From Enteroscipio rubneri (GTDB taxonomy: Bacteria > Actinomycetota > Coriobacteriia > Coriobacteriales > Eggerthellaceae), in assembly GCF_002899715.1 (NCBI RefSeq), contig NZ_PPEK01000010.1:43451-107450 (forward strand): a stretch of DNA of 64,000 nucleotides, given 5' to 3'. Of the stretch, positions 8,263 through 16,710 are shown one piece after another. Both the position numbers and the translations under genes were made by a program. The notes under the pieces are model-generated. The model was given only the letters and a program-made list of their open reading frames with translations, was not told where the DNA came from and did not search any database. Position 1 is the first letter of the stretch, and each line of letters starts with the position of its first letter.

Positions 8263-9594
8263 CTACATTGTGCGACGGCTCTTGCTTTGGGCTTGCGAGG
8301 CGTCGAGAGAGAGTTCGGCCACATCCACCGAAATGCTGTGGCGAATAGGTTTCCAATTGCACTTCTTCACGAGGGCCACAAGGGCGATGGGAATATAGGT
8401 GATCATGAACACGGGGAAGGTGAACATGTACAACACCTTCTTACCCGTGGTCGAGCGGATGGAGTCCCACTCGACGAAGGTGGTGAGCACGCCGAACATA
8501 AACATGAACACAACGTAGTTCATCAGGCAGAAGAAGATGGACGACAGCGACGAGGCCACCATGACACCCGTTGACATGGCCCCGGTAAGACCAAGGAACA
8601 CAATGATACCGTTAAAGACAACCGAGACGATGGTGAGCAGCATGCCCGGCGCAATGGTCATGAGCATATCGTAACAGGCGAAACGCGCGCCCTTCGGGTT
8701 GGTGGCCACGCCTTTCACCAGACGGGCGCCATAGTGCCAGAACACCTGATAGAAACCTTTGGCCCAACGAAAGCGCTGGTTCCACGAGTCGCGAAACGTG
8801 ATCGGCTGCTCGTCGTACAGGATGGCCGTGGGCGTATAGCTGATACGCACGCCCTCGAGAATGCTGTTCGCCGAGAACTCGATGTCCTCGGTCAAGAGAT
8901 GCCACTTCCAACCACCATGCTTCTCGATGATGTCGGCGGCAATGAAGAAGCCCGTGCCCGATACCGCACAGCTTGTGTTCAGCGTAAGGCGCGCTTGGTT
9001 CAGGAACTTGGCTTCGCGCAGGAACCATACGGCGTAGCCAGCGGAGATCCAGTTCGAGTCGTAGTTCTTGGAGTTGCGATAGCTGGTGGAAGCCTTCGCG
9101 CCGCTATCGAAGGTCTTGTTCATCTCGCGGAAGTAGTTCACGTCGAGCACATTATCGGCATCGAACACGAAGTAGGCTTCGTAGCCACGGTCGGCGTACT
9201 GTTCGCGGATGACCTGGAAACCGTAGTCAAGAGCGTAGCCCTTCCCCACTTCTTTATCGTTCGTGCGCGGAAACACGATGGCGCCGGCCTCGCGGGCCAC
9301 ATCGGCCGTGCCGTCGGTGCAGTTGTCTGCGATCACGAACACGTCGATGAGTTCCTGGGGATAGTTCTGCACCCTGATGGAATGGATGAGATCCGCGATG
9401 ACGGCGCCTTCGTTACGGGCCGACACAACCACGGCAAATTTGTGGTTCTTCTTGGCCGTGCGCTCTTTGGGCTTGCGCGTGAGCACGACGAACACATAGT
9501 ACAGCTGATAGGTGTAGCAACATGTAAACGTGAGGAATACGCAGAAGTTGAAGATGTCGACAAACGATATCTGCGAGAAAAACTGGTCCAGCAC
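8263..9594 (-). CDS. Membrane-bound processive family 2 glycosyltransferase
   Basis: A 443-residue GT2 enzyme of the cellulose/hyaluronan-synthase type. It has one N-terminal membrane helix (13-38), then a cytoplasmic catalytic domain with VSARNE near 53, DADNVLD near 148, TEDIEF near 243 and the processive signature QRFRW near 280. Three to four membrane segments follow (about 310-410). It likely polymerises or transfers a nucleotide-sugar-derived residue for a cell-surface glycan. The start is GTG at 9594, with AAAGGAG 6 bases upstream. It is convergent with comF, 30 bp apart, and stands alone without other glycan genes. Confidence 0.92.
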   Translation of the reverse strand: MLDQFFSQISFVDIFNFCVFLTFTCCYTYQLYYVFVVLTRKPKERTAKKNHKFAVVVSARNEGAVIADLIHSIRVQNYPQELIDVFVIADNCTDGTADVAREAGAIVFPRTNDKEVGKGYALDYGFQVIREQYADRGYEAYFVFDADNVLDVNYFREMNKTFDSGAKASTSYRNSKNYDSNWISAGYAVWFLREAKFLNQARLTLNTSCAVSGTGFFIAADIIEKHGGWKWHLLTEDIEFSANSILEGVRISYTPTAILYDEQPITFRDSWNQRFRWAKGFYQVFWHYGARLVKGVATNPKGARFACYDMLMTIAPGMLLTIVSVVFNGIIVFLGLTGAMSTGVMVASSLSSIFFCLMNYVVFMFMFGVLTTFVEWDSIRSTTGKKVLYMFTFPVFMITYIPIALVALVKKCNWKPIRHSISVDVAELSLDASQAQSKSRRTM

Positions 9595-9610
9595 CTTTGC
9601 TCCTTTGTCG

Positions 9611-9633
9611 GGCCGCTCCGCGCTTCAGCGGCC
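9611..9633 (-). promoter_or_regulatory. Leader hairpin before the glycosyltransferase
   Basis: GGCCGCT (9611-9617) pairs with AGCGGCC (9627-9633), 17 bp upstream of the GTG start. Farther upstream are an imperfect 20-bp palindrome centred on CACATGTG (9709-9728) and, on the minus strand, a TATAAT (9764-9769) with TTGCCC 19 bp before it. Together these suggest a long structured leader of about 160 nt. Confidence 0.4.
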
Positions 9634-9970
9634 GTACCATCGCACACCCATCTATGGGCGGCGCTCGCCCCCTTGCAGCAGTTTGCGTTTCGACTGGGGT
9701 TTTCCGAAATGCCACACATGTGCGGCATGACTCACCGCCCGTGATGCATTTCAAGCTTGGGTGATTATAGCCGCTGGCAAGCCCGATGGGGCAACAACTA
9801 GCTCGTCCGTTACCGTTTCTTCTGGTTTTACCTGGATAAAACACCGGTTTTCACAAAGGTTCTACATATGAACTTCATAACCACTCGTGCTCGCACCGTT
9901 CCCGAATAGGTCCATACTATCGTACAATGTCGAACACTCTTTCATTCGAATCACCGCACAGGGAGGCAGC

Positions 9971-11236
9971 ATGCCCGAGAACAACGACATCAAAGACATC
10001 GCGCTGGCCGACGAGGGCCTTGCCCGCATCATGTGGGCCGACCGCGACATGCCCGTGCTCGCGTCCATCCGCGAGCGCTTCGAGCGCGAGAAGCCGCTCG
10101 CGGGCGTGCGCATCGGCGCCTGCATGCACGTGACCACCGAGACGGCGAACCTCATGCGCGCACTCACGGCCTCCGGCGCGCACGTCACGCTGTGCGCTTC
10201 GAACCCGCTGTCCACCCAGGACGATACCGCAGCCTCGCTCGTGCGCGATTTCGGCATCGACGTGTTCGCCGTCGCCGGCGAGGATGCCGACACCTACAAC
10301 CGCCATATCGAGGCCGTCATCGCCACCGACCCGCAGATCATCATGGACGACGGCGCCGACCTCGACACGGCGCTGCACACGAAGTTCACCGACAAGCTGG
10401 CGCACGTGGTGGGCGGCACCGAGGAGACCACGACGGGAGTCGTGCGCCTCATGTCCATGGCCGCCGAGGGCACGCTCGCCTACCCCGTGTTCAACATCAA
10501 CGACGCCAACACCAAGCACTGCTTCGACAACCACTACGGCACCGGCCAGTCCACGCTCGACGGCATCATCCGCGCCACGAACCGCCTCATGTGCGGGCGC
10601 ACCATCGTCATCTCGGGCTACGGCTACTGCGGAAGCGGCCTGGCGCTGCGCGCGAAGGGCATGGGCATGCGCGTGATCGTGTGCGAGGTGGACCCGCTGA
10701 AGGCGCTCGAGGCGCACATGGAGGGCTACGAGGTGATGCCCGCGGCCGAGGCGGCGCGCTTCGCCGACGTGTGGGTTACCGTGACGGGCAACTGCAAGGT
10801 GGTGGACGCGCCCGCCTTCGAGAACATGAAGGACGGCGCCATCGTCTGCAACTCCGGGCACTTCGACTCCGAGATCAACCTGGTGTGGCTCGAGGAGCAC
10901 GCGGTGAAGAAGGAGGAGATCAAGCCGCTCGTGGAGGAGTACACGCTGGCCGACGGCCGCACGGTCATCGTGCTGGCGCAGGGGCGCCTCGTGAACCTGT
11001 CGTGCGCCGAGGGCCATCCCGCATCCGTGATGGACATGAGCTTCGCGAATCAGGCGCTGGCCGCCGAGTACCTCTACCTCCACGCGGGCGAGCTGGAGAA
11101 CAAGGTGTACGACGTGCCGGCCGCCATCGACGACGGCGTGGCCCGCGTGAAGCTAGAGACGCTCGGCATCGCCATCGACACGCTCACTGAGGAACAGATC
11201 GCGTACATGAGCAGCTGGAATTTCGAGACGCTGTAA
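9971..11236 (+). CDS. ahcY: Adenosylhomocysteinase (S-adenosylhomocysteine hydrolase)
   Basis: A 421-residue NAD-dependent SAH hydrolase, which cleaves SAH to homocysteine and adenosine and so keeps methylation reactions running. Recognisable segments are MHVTTETANLMRAL near 50, DDGADLDTALH near 125, GTEETTTGVVRL near 150, the NAD site SGYGYCGSGLALRAKGMG near 215 and NSGHFDSEINLVWLE near 295. The C-terminal tail is short and lacks the canonical lysine-tyrosine end, as in the archaeal/bacterial short form. ATG 9971 follows GGGAGG; an in-frame upstream ATG at 9887 lacks a ribosome site. A damaged copy of its last 35 codons lies at 12504-12608. Confidence 0.96.
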   Translation: MPENNDIKDIALADEGLARIMWADRDMPVLASIRERFEREKPLAGVRIGACMHVTTETANLMRALTASGAHVTLCASNPLSTQDDTAASLVRDFGIDVFAVAGEDADTYNRHIEAVIATDPQIIMDDGADLDTALHTKFTDKLAHVVGGTEETTTGVVRLMSMAAEGTLAYPVFNINDANTKHCFDNHYGTGQSTLDGIIRATNRLMCGRTIVISGYGYCGSGLALRAKGMGMRVIVCEVDPLKALEAHMEGYEVMPAAEAARFADVWVTVTGNCKVVDAPAFENMKDGAIVCNSGHFDSEINLVWLEEHAVKKEEIKPLVEEYTLADGRTVIVLAQGRLVNLSCAEGHPASVMDMSFANQALAAEYLYLHAGELENKVYDVPAAIDDGVARVKLETLGIAIDTLTEEQIAYMSSWNFETL

Positions 11237-11361
11237 GGCGCCTTCCCCATACGCCTCTTTTGCACCGTTGAATATTCCGCTTTCCACCCTCCCTCCGATC
11301 GGCTGGGGGTCTCCTTTATTCGGAAAGAATGAGAGTTGCATGCGCGCCTCGAACCAAGCCA

Positions 11362-11387
11362 TGCCGTTCGACTATCGCCGAACGGCA
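11362..11387. terminator. Hairpin downstream of ahcY
   Basis: TGCCGTTCG (11362-11370) and CGAACGGCA (11379-11387) with an 8-nt loop, between ahcY and the AraC gene. There is no T-run, so its role as a terminator or an operator is open. Confidence 0.4.
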
Positions 11388-11474
11388 ACGATCGCAAGTT
11401 GAATCAAGCGCGAGCATTTTGTATCCCGTATAGTGCACTGCAGCGTACGCTGAAGGCAAGGAGAACAAGACGGC

Positions 11475-12443
11475 ATGCATGAATGGCGGCTGCAGATACA
11501 GGACATCATCGACGCAATTGACGAGAGCATCGAGAGCCACGACGACGAGGCGCTCACGCTGCGCGCTCTCGCGCGTCGGCTAGGATACTCCGAGTTCCAC
11601 ACCACGCGAAAGTTCAGAGAGGTTTCCGGCATGCAACTGCGAGACTACTTGCAGGGGCGCAGGCTGGCCTTCGCCCTCAAGGAGGTGCGCGACAGCGATA
11701 CGACTCTGCTCGACATCGCGCTCGCCCACGGGTTCTCGTCGCACGAGGCGTTCACCCGGGCGTTCAAGCGCACCTTCGGAGTGACGCCAAGCGCGTACCG
11801 CAAGGACCCGAGCCCCGTGGTGCTGCGCACGAAGATCACCGCCTTCGACCGTTACGTGCTGGGAATGGGAGAGATCGGCATGGAGAAATCGAACGACCGC
11901 ATCGAGCAGTACTTCGTCACGGTACCAGCGCACCGGTTCTTGCACGTAAGAAACTACGAGAGCAACGGCTACTGGGACTTCTGGCAAAAGCAGGCTGAGA
12001 TACCCGGACAGGACATGGCCACCGTCTGCGGCTTTTTGGACAGCGTAAAAGGCAAGCTTGACGACGAAGGCGGCGCCGAGGCGCATGCTGGCGGCGGCCA
12101 AGTGATGGCCTACATGAGCGACCCCGAGGGCCGCCTGTGCGCCTGGGGCTTCCCGCGCGTCGAGTGCCACGGGGCACGCCTGCCAGCGGACTGGGCGGGC
12201 GAGGTGCCGCCGAACCTGCAGATCATGGACGTGGACGCGGGCGAGTACGCCGTGTTCGAGCACGGGCCCTTCAACTACAACCAGGAGATGCGCACTGTAG
12301 AAGAGAAGATCGAAACCGCAATGGCCGCGTTCGAGAACGCAGACAACGGCTGGCAGTTCGACACGGCGCACGGCAAGGTGATCTACCTCTACTTCGACCC
12401 CGAGCGGTTCTGCAAATACATCCGCCCGGTTCGCAAAGCGTAG
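11475..12443 (+). CDS. AraC-family regulator with GyrI-like effector domain
   Basis: A 322-residue protein. Residues 1-115 are a double helix-turn-helix AraC DNA-binding domain (LTLRALARRLGYSEFHTTRK, then IALAHGFSSHEAFTRAFKRT and FGVTPSAYRKDP). Residues 150-320 match the GyrI/Rob-type small-molecule-binding fold, with VPAHRFLHVRNYES near 150 and the late GEYAVFEHGPF near 259. This is the Rob/TipAL-like layout in which the C-terminal domain senses hydrophobic compounds. ATG 11475 follows AAGGAG. Targets are unknown; the gene lies between ahcY and a fragment of an ahcY copy. Confidence 0.92.
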   Translation: MHEWRLQIQDIIDAIDESIESHDDEALTLRALARRLGYSEFHTTRKFREVSGMQLRDYLQGRRLAFALKEVRDSDTTLLDIALAHGFSSHEAFTRAFKRTFGVTPSAYRKDPSPVVLRTKITAFDRYVLGMGEIGMEKSNDRIEQYFVTVPAHRFLHVRNYESNGYWDFWQKQAEIPGQDMATVCGFLDSVKGKLDDEGGAEAHAGGGQVMAYMSDPEGRLCAWGFPRVECHGARLPADWAGEVPPNLQIMDVDAGEYAVFEHGPFNYNQEMRTVEEKIETAMAAFENADNGWQFDTAHGKVIYLYFDPERFCKYIRPVRKA

Positions 12444-12503
12444 AACACGTTTTGCCACCTGTTCGAACGGCCTCAAAAGCATGCCCAGCGAAGCAGAGCA
12501 AGG

Positions 12504-12608
12504 GATACGGCCGCCATCGACGACGGCATGGCGCGCGTGATGCGGGAGACGCTCGCCATCGCCATCGACACGCTCGCCGAAAAGCAGATCACGCGCATGA
12601 GCTCCTGA
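12504..12608 (+). pseudogene. Remnant of a second ahcY 3' end
   Basis: Read in frame, this stretch gives TAAIDDGMARVMRETLAIAI and DTLAEKQITRMSS. It aligns without gaps to the C-terminus of the intact ahcY (AAIDDGVARVKLETLGIAI, DTLTEEQIAYMSS). The tryptophan that follows in ahcY is replaced by a TGA stop here, after which GFEEIEE still echoes the end of the intact protein. No upstream part of the enzyme is present. It is a decayed duplicate lying 60 bp downstream of the AraC gene. Confidence 0.85.
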
Positions 12609-12725
12609 GGCTTCGAAGAGATCGAGGAGAGCTTCGACCGCTCGGCTGCCTGGCCCCGCCCGCATATCGCAGGCGAAGCGTTTTTGGTACAATAGAGCCA
12701 TCCTCGAGGGAAGGCGGTGGCCCGC

Positions 12726-12929
12726 ATGATGCTTGAACAGGTTTTTCCCATTCTTTTCATCGTGGTCATGTACCTGCTCGTCTTTCTGTTCATCCTGTTT
12801 CTCGGCTATCAGGTGGTCAGGCGCGCCGTCCGCGACGGCGTCCTTGACGCACGCGCTCGCATCAAGGAACTTGAGGAGCCATGGCCTTCTGTCGACGAGC
12901 CGGGGGCGCACCCAAGCGCACAACAATGA
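12726..12929 (+). CDS. Small single-pass membrane protein
   Basis: A 67-residue protein (70 if the GTG at 12717 is used). It has one hydrophobic segment, roughly residues 5-28 (PILFIVVMYLLVFLFILFLG), followed by a charged cytoplasmic tail (YQVVRRAVRDGVLDARARIK). AGGGAAGG lies about 10 bases before ATG 12726, and TACAAT at 12689-12694 could be its -10 box. I do not recognise a family. The hydrophobic and ribosome-site evidence makes it a likely real gene. Confidence 0.6.
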   Translation: MMLEQVFPILFIVVMYLLVFLFILFLGYQVVRRAVRDGVLDARARIKELEEPWPSVDEPGAHPSAQQ

Positions 12930-13305
12930 CGTCTATGCGAGCTGCGGATCGCAACCGATCGCTTTTCTTCGATCTGCTTTCACGTTTCCTCAGTGGGCGT
13001 CCGTCTTGTCTTCGTCCGGATCGTGTCGCCAGCTCAAAGGGGTAGTGCGAAACGCACTCGGAATAAAGAGGACGCGACCGCTTCGAACGAGCATGTTGGT
13101 CGAATTGAGCTGATTGCACTGGAGGATCATATTCAAAAGCGCACTGTGCGGGTATGGACTTGTCAAGAACAAGATGGAGACAGAGCGAGCGCTTTCCCAT
13201 CCCTAGAGCCTTTTGCTGATTCATCAATGAACGACGATTGCGGTTTAGTCTTTCTGCAAATAGGCAACCGATACATGGATGCTTCTGACAGGTTCGAAAT
13301 AGTGC
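12930..13305. other. Intergenic region without recognisable gene
   Basis: About 375 bp between the small membrane protein and the MerR-type promoter. Open frames on both strands lack ribosome sites and known motifs. I see nothing else in it. Confidence 0.4.
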
Positions 13306-13336
13306 TTGACTTGGAGCGCGCTCCAGGGTTCATGAT
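13306..13336 (+). promoter_or_regulatory. MerR-type promoter/operator of the Fe-alcohol dehydrogenase
   Basis: -35 TTGACT (13306-13311), an exact 19-bp spacer containing the palindrome TGGAGCGCGCTCCA, and -10 CATGAT (13331-13336). The overlong spacer with an internal dyad is the hallmark of promoters untwisted by MerR-family activators. The same layout recurs at 17664-17694 and 35019-35049. Confidence 0.85.
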
Positions 13337-13385
13337 AGGCGTCGAAGCAATGACGAACGATCATGATTCACGATAGGAGATGCAC

Positions 13386-14552
13386 ATGTTAGGAACGTTC
13401 AGTTATACGAACCCCACCAAGCTGTACTTCGGGGAGGACGCGCTCGACTCCCTGCCCAGGGAGTTGGCGCGCTACGGCGACCGCGTGCTGCTGGCGTACG
13501 GCGGCGGCTCCATCAAGAAGACCGGCCTCTACGACGAGGTGCGCGGCATCCTCGAAGCCGCCGGCAAGGAGGTGTTCGAGGTGCCGGGCGTCATGCCGAA
13601 CCCCACCGTGGAGAAGCTCTACGCCGGATGCACGGTCGCGCGCGACAACGACGTCGATCTGATCCTGGCCGTGGGCGGCGGTTCGGTGGTGGACTACGCG
13701 AAGGCCGTGAGCGTGTCGGCCTGGTGCGACGAGGATCCATGGGAGAAGTACTACGCGCGCCTCGAGGAGCCGGACAACCGCATCATCCCCGTGGGCAGCG
13801 TGCTGACCATGACGGGCACCGGCTCCGAGATGAACGGCGGCTCGGTGATCACGAACCGCGCGACGAAGCAGAAGATCGGCCACGTGTTCGGCGAGGAGGT
13901 GTTCCCGAAGTTCGCCATCCTGAACCCGCGCCTCACGTTCACCGTGCCGCGCTACCAGATGGTCGCCGGCATCTTCGACGTGATGTCGCACATCCTGGAG
14001 CAGTACTTCTCAGGCGACGACGACAACACGTCGGATTACCTTGCCGAGGGCCTCATGCGCTCGCTCGTGCACTCGTCGCGCATCGCCGCGGTCGACCCGG
14101 AGGACTACGAGGCGCGCAGCAACATCATGTGGACGTCCGCCTGGGCGCTGAACACGCTCATCGCGAAGGGCAAGTCCACCGACTGGATGGTGCATATGAT
14201 CGGCCAGGCAATAGGCGCGTACACCGACACCACGCACGGCATGACGCTGTCGGCGATCTCGCCGGCGTACTACCGACTCGTCATGCCCTATGGCCTGCCG
14301 AAGTTCGCTCGATTCGCCACCGCGGTGTGGGACGTGGACGCCTCCGGCAAGACCGACGAAGAGACGGCCGCCGAGGGCCTCGAGCACATGGAGGACTGGA
14401 TGCGCGAGCTGGGGCTCGTGATGAACATCTCCGAGCTGGGCGTGACCGACGACATGATCGATGGCATCGCCGACGGCTCCTTCGTCATGGACGGCGGCTA
14501 CCACGTGCTCGACCGCGACGAGATCGTGGCCGTGCTCGAAGCCAGCAAGTAA
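13386..14552 (+). CDS. Iron-containing alcohol dehydrogenase (YqhD/butanol dehydrogenase type)
   Basis: A 388-residue group III alcohol dehydrogenase that reduces aldehydes with NAD(P)H. The N-terminus MLGTFSYTNPTKLYFGED is family-typical. The nucleotide motif GGGSVVDYAKA is near 96, with metal-binding residues in the C-terminal half, including DVMSHILEQYF near 200 and the histidine region MVHMIGQAIGAYTDTTHGMTLS near 270. ATG 13386 has AGGAG 6 bases upstream (an ATG at 13380 overlaps it). The MerR-type promoter in front suggests induction by electrophilic or aldehyde stress. It is the first of three genes here with that promoter. Confidence 0.94.
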   Translation: MLGTFSYTNPTKLYFGEDALDSLPRELARYGDRVLLAYGGGSIKKTGLYDEVRGILEAAGKEVFEVPGVMPNPTVEKLYAGCTVARDNDVDLILAVGGGSVVDYAKAVSVSAWCDEDPWEKYYARLEEPDNRIIPVGSVLTMTGTGSEMNGGSVITNRATKQKIGHVFGEEVFPKFAILNPRLTFTVPRYQMVAGIFDVMSHILEQYFSGDDDNTSDYLAEGLMRSLVHSSRIAAVDPEDYEARSNIMWTSAWALNTLIAKGKSTDWMVHMIGQAIGAYTDTTHGMTLSAISPAYYRLVMPYGLPKFARFATAVWDVDASGKTDEETAAEGLEHMEDWMRELGLVMNISELGVTDDMIDGIADGSFVMDGGYHVLDRDEIVAVLEASK

Positions 14553-14633
14553 CAAGGACGGCGCGGAACGGGACGACGACGCAGCAGCTGCGCCTCACCC
14601 GTGTTCGGACGGGGCGGCGGCGCTGCCCGCACG

Positions 14634-15704
14634 TCAGCGCTTCACAGGCAGGCGCCTCACGGCTTTCGAGATTTCCTTGTACTTCCGTTCCTTCTGGGCC
14701 AGGTAGCCCGCTTTGTCCTCGGCGAACGCGGCCTCGGCCTTCAGCTTGCGGTACGCCTGCCAGCGGCGCTCGGACAGCTCGCCGTCCGCGATGGCCTCGT
14801 AGACGGCGCACCCCGGCTCGGAGGTGTGGGTGCAGTTCGAGAACCGGCACGAGGCGAACAGGCGCTCCACGTCGGCGAACCCCTGCTCGAGGCCCTCGGT
14901 AACGTCCCCCAGCCCCAGCTCCCGCATGCCGGGCGTGTCCATCACGAGGCCGCCTCCCGGCAGCAGCACGAGCTGGCGACGCGTGGTGGCATGACGGCCG
15001 CGGCCGTCGGCGCGCACGTCGCGCGTTTCGAGGACGTCCTCCCCCAGCAAGCGGTTGACCAGCGTCGACTTGCCCACGCCCGACGAACCCAGAAGCGCGA
15101 CGGTCCTGCCGGGCTGCAGGTAGGGGCGCACGGCCTCGCAGCCGCCCTCCTCCATCGACGACACGGCCAGCACGTCGATGCCGAAGGCCACCGACTGCAC
15201 GGCGCGCAGCCGTCGCCCCAGGCTTTCGCACGCATCGGCCTTCGTCAGCACCACGACGGGCACCGCCCCGCCCTCCCACGCGAGCGCGAGGTAGCGCTCG
15301 AGCCGTCGCAGGTTGAAGTCCCCGACGAGCGACATGCACAGAAACGCGGTGTCGATATTGGCCGCCACCACCTGCTGCTCGAACGACGCGCCGGCCGCCT
15401 TGCGCACGAAGGCGCTCGTGCGCGGAAGCACCTGCGAGACGATGGCGCGCCCGCCCGCGTCGTCCGCACGGTCCAAGAGGACGAAATCGCCAACCGCCGG
15501 AAAGTCGGCGGCCGAACGGGCGGCATGGCGCAGCTTGCCCGCCGCTTCGGCGAAGAGCTCGCCCTGCTCGCCGACGACGCGGTACAGCTCGTGGGCCTGG
15601 GACAGGACGCGCCCCACGACGGGGTCCTCCAAGCCGGACGCCTCGCGCGCCCGCTGCATGATCGCGTCGGTCATGCCGTAGGCGCGCAGGTCGACGGCCG
15701 CCAT
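14634..15704 (-). CDS. rsgA: Ribosome small-subunit-dependent GTPase A
   Basis: A 356-residue circularly permuted GTPase that checks late 30S assembly. It has an N-terminal OB-fold (FPAVGDFVLLDRAD near 68), then G4 VVLTKAD near 160, P-loop GSSGVGKSTLVN near 211, G3 DTPGMRE near 252 and the C-terminal zinc knuckle CRFSNCTHTSEPGC near 280. Start ATG 15704 overlaps the TGA of the RNHCP gene by one base (TGATG), so the two are translationally coupled. A much longer in-frame reading exists but its upstream part is a shadow of the RNHCP gene. Confidence 0.95.
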   Translation of the reverse strand: MAAVDLRAYGMTDAIMQRAREASGLEDPVVGRVLSQAHELYRVVGEQGELFAEAAGKLRHAARSAADFPAVGDFVLLDRADDAGGRAIVSQVLPRTSAFVRKAAGASFEQQVVAANIDTAFLCMSLVGDFNLRRLERYLALAWEGGAVPVVVLTKADACESLGRRLRAVQSVAFGIDVLAVSSMEEGGCEAVRPYLQPGRTVALLGSSGVGKSTLVNRLLGEDVLETRDVRADGRGRHATTRRQLVLLPGGGLVMDTPGMRELGLGDVTEGLEQGFADVERLFASCRFSNCTHTSEPGCAVYEAIADGELSERRWQAYRKLKAEAAFAEDKAGYLAQKERKYKEISKAVRRLPVKR

Positions 15705-16120
15705 CACGCCTCGCCTCCCTCGCGCGCCTGCGAGCCGGGCGCGTCCGCTTGTAGGCCCTCGAGGGGAAACGGCGGCTCTGCCAGCGGCTTCACGGCGATG
15801 GACATGAGCTTGACGGGGTTGTCGTCGGCGGCGATGCGGTTCGAGCTCAGGTGACCGCAGCGCTTGCAGCGGTGCACGATGGCCCATTCCCCGCCTTTGC
15901 GCACCCACACGCTGATGGGCTCCATGATGCTTTCGCACACGGACGCCCGGTCGCCGGGCCGCTCGTCGACGTGCAGGCTGTGCAGGCATTGAGGACAGTG
16001 GTTGCGATGACGGCTCCCCGCCTCGTCGGGCGTGACGAGCTGGCCGCACTGTTTGCAGATGAAGCTGTCCATGCAGGCATGCGCCTGGTAGAAGGCGGTG
16101 CCTCTCTTGATTTTTTCCAC
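15704..16120 (-). CDS. RNHCP-domain zinc-ribbon protein
   Basis: A 138-residue protein with three cysteine pairs: CKQCG near 22, the name-giving RNHCPQC near 39 and HRCKRCGH near 85. RNHCP proteins are small zinc-ribbon proteins of unknown biochemical role. Here the gene is directly coupled to rsgA, which supports a ribosome-linked function (inference). The start is GTG at 16120 with GGGAGA upstream. The C-terminal 30 residues are low-complexity. Confidence 0.88.
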   Translation of the reverse strand: MEKIKRGTAFYQAHACMDSFICKQCGQLVTPDEAGSRHRNHCPQCLHSLHVDERPGDRASVCESIMEPISVWVRKGGEWAIVHRCKRCGHLSSNRIAADDNPVKLMSIAVKPLAEPPFPLEGLQADAPGSQAREGGEA

Positions 16121-16159
16121 GGTGGTTCTCCCAAAACGTTGATGGTCGTTGCCCTGTTT

Positions 16160-16197
16160 GGGAGGTTCCAGCGGAGACTAGCGCTCGCAAACCTCCC
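16160..16197 (-). promoter_or_regulatory. Hairpin in the RNHCP-rsgA leader
   Basis: GGGAGGTT (16160-16167) pairs with AACCTCCC (16190-16197), 40 bp upstream of the GTG start. It could be a leader structure affecting the coupled pair. Confidence 0.35.
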
Positions 16198-16335
16198 GGC
16201 TTGCGACAATCTCCACGCTACATCCTTGTGACAAAAGTCATGCTCCTCAAGTAGTGTTGACGCCGTCGTTTATACCACAGGAGGGCGAAGGGCCACAAGG
16301 GGGGCCGCCGCGCACGTCGAACGGCCGGCGCGCCC

Positions 16336-16437
16336 TCAGCCCTCGTAGCGCTTCAACATGTGCAGCCACGTGGCCTCGATGCGGACCGTAATCTCCGCAA
16401 GGGCGCAAGCCTCAGACGCATACGGTACGTAACCGTT
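16336..16437 (-). pseudogene. Short C-terminal gene remnant of unknown family
   Basis: The minus strand carries a 33-codon open stretch ending in a stop, with protein-like composition including YVPYASEACALAEITVR and IEATWLHMLKRYEG. It is interrupted upstream by an in-frame TGA and has no start or ribosome site. I read it as the tail of a lost gene. I do not recognise the family, and chance coding-like sequence cannot be excluded. Confidence 0.35.
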
Positions 16438-16559
16438 TCAAGAATGCGCGCGCCAGACGCATGCAGATCGCCCTCTCCCCGACGGCGCACGCCCCAGACG
16501 CATGCGAGCCGCTCTTCCTCGCGGCCGCAGGCGACATCCGCGGCAAAGATTGCGAAAAT

Positions 16560-16710
16560 GGCAGAGATTTCGAGGAGTGTGATTTTCTGTTCAGACTGTC
16601 CAAGCAGAAATGATCGGATGGCAAAGCATGACCTGGCTTTTTGCATGCGCATTCCCATTTTTCGGTGATTCCTCACTGGGACAAAAATCACATACCTCGT
16701 AATCTCTGCC
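16560..16710. repeat. Inverted-repeat element A (CATACCTCGT arms)
   Basis: Two 27-bp arms, 16560-16586 and 16684-16710, are inverted copies with three mismatches; the right arm contains CACATACCTCGTAATC. The interior is 97 bp and holds a smaller hairpin (GCAAA 16621-16625, TTTGC 16640-16644). There is no coding capacity. The core CATACCTCGT and the interior length match the elements at 37468 and 48630. Just beyond it, CTGCCGTTATCGC occurs twice (16747-16759 and 16766-16778). Confidence 0.7.

Noticed and set aside
9840..9970. SAH riboswitch upstream of ahcY
   Set aside because: No SAH-aptamer consensus is visible; only a short TCGAA/TTCGA pair and a TACAAT-like box occur.
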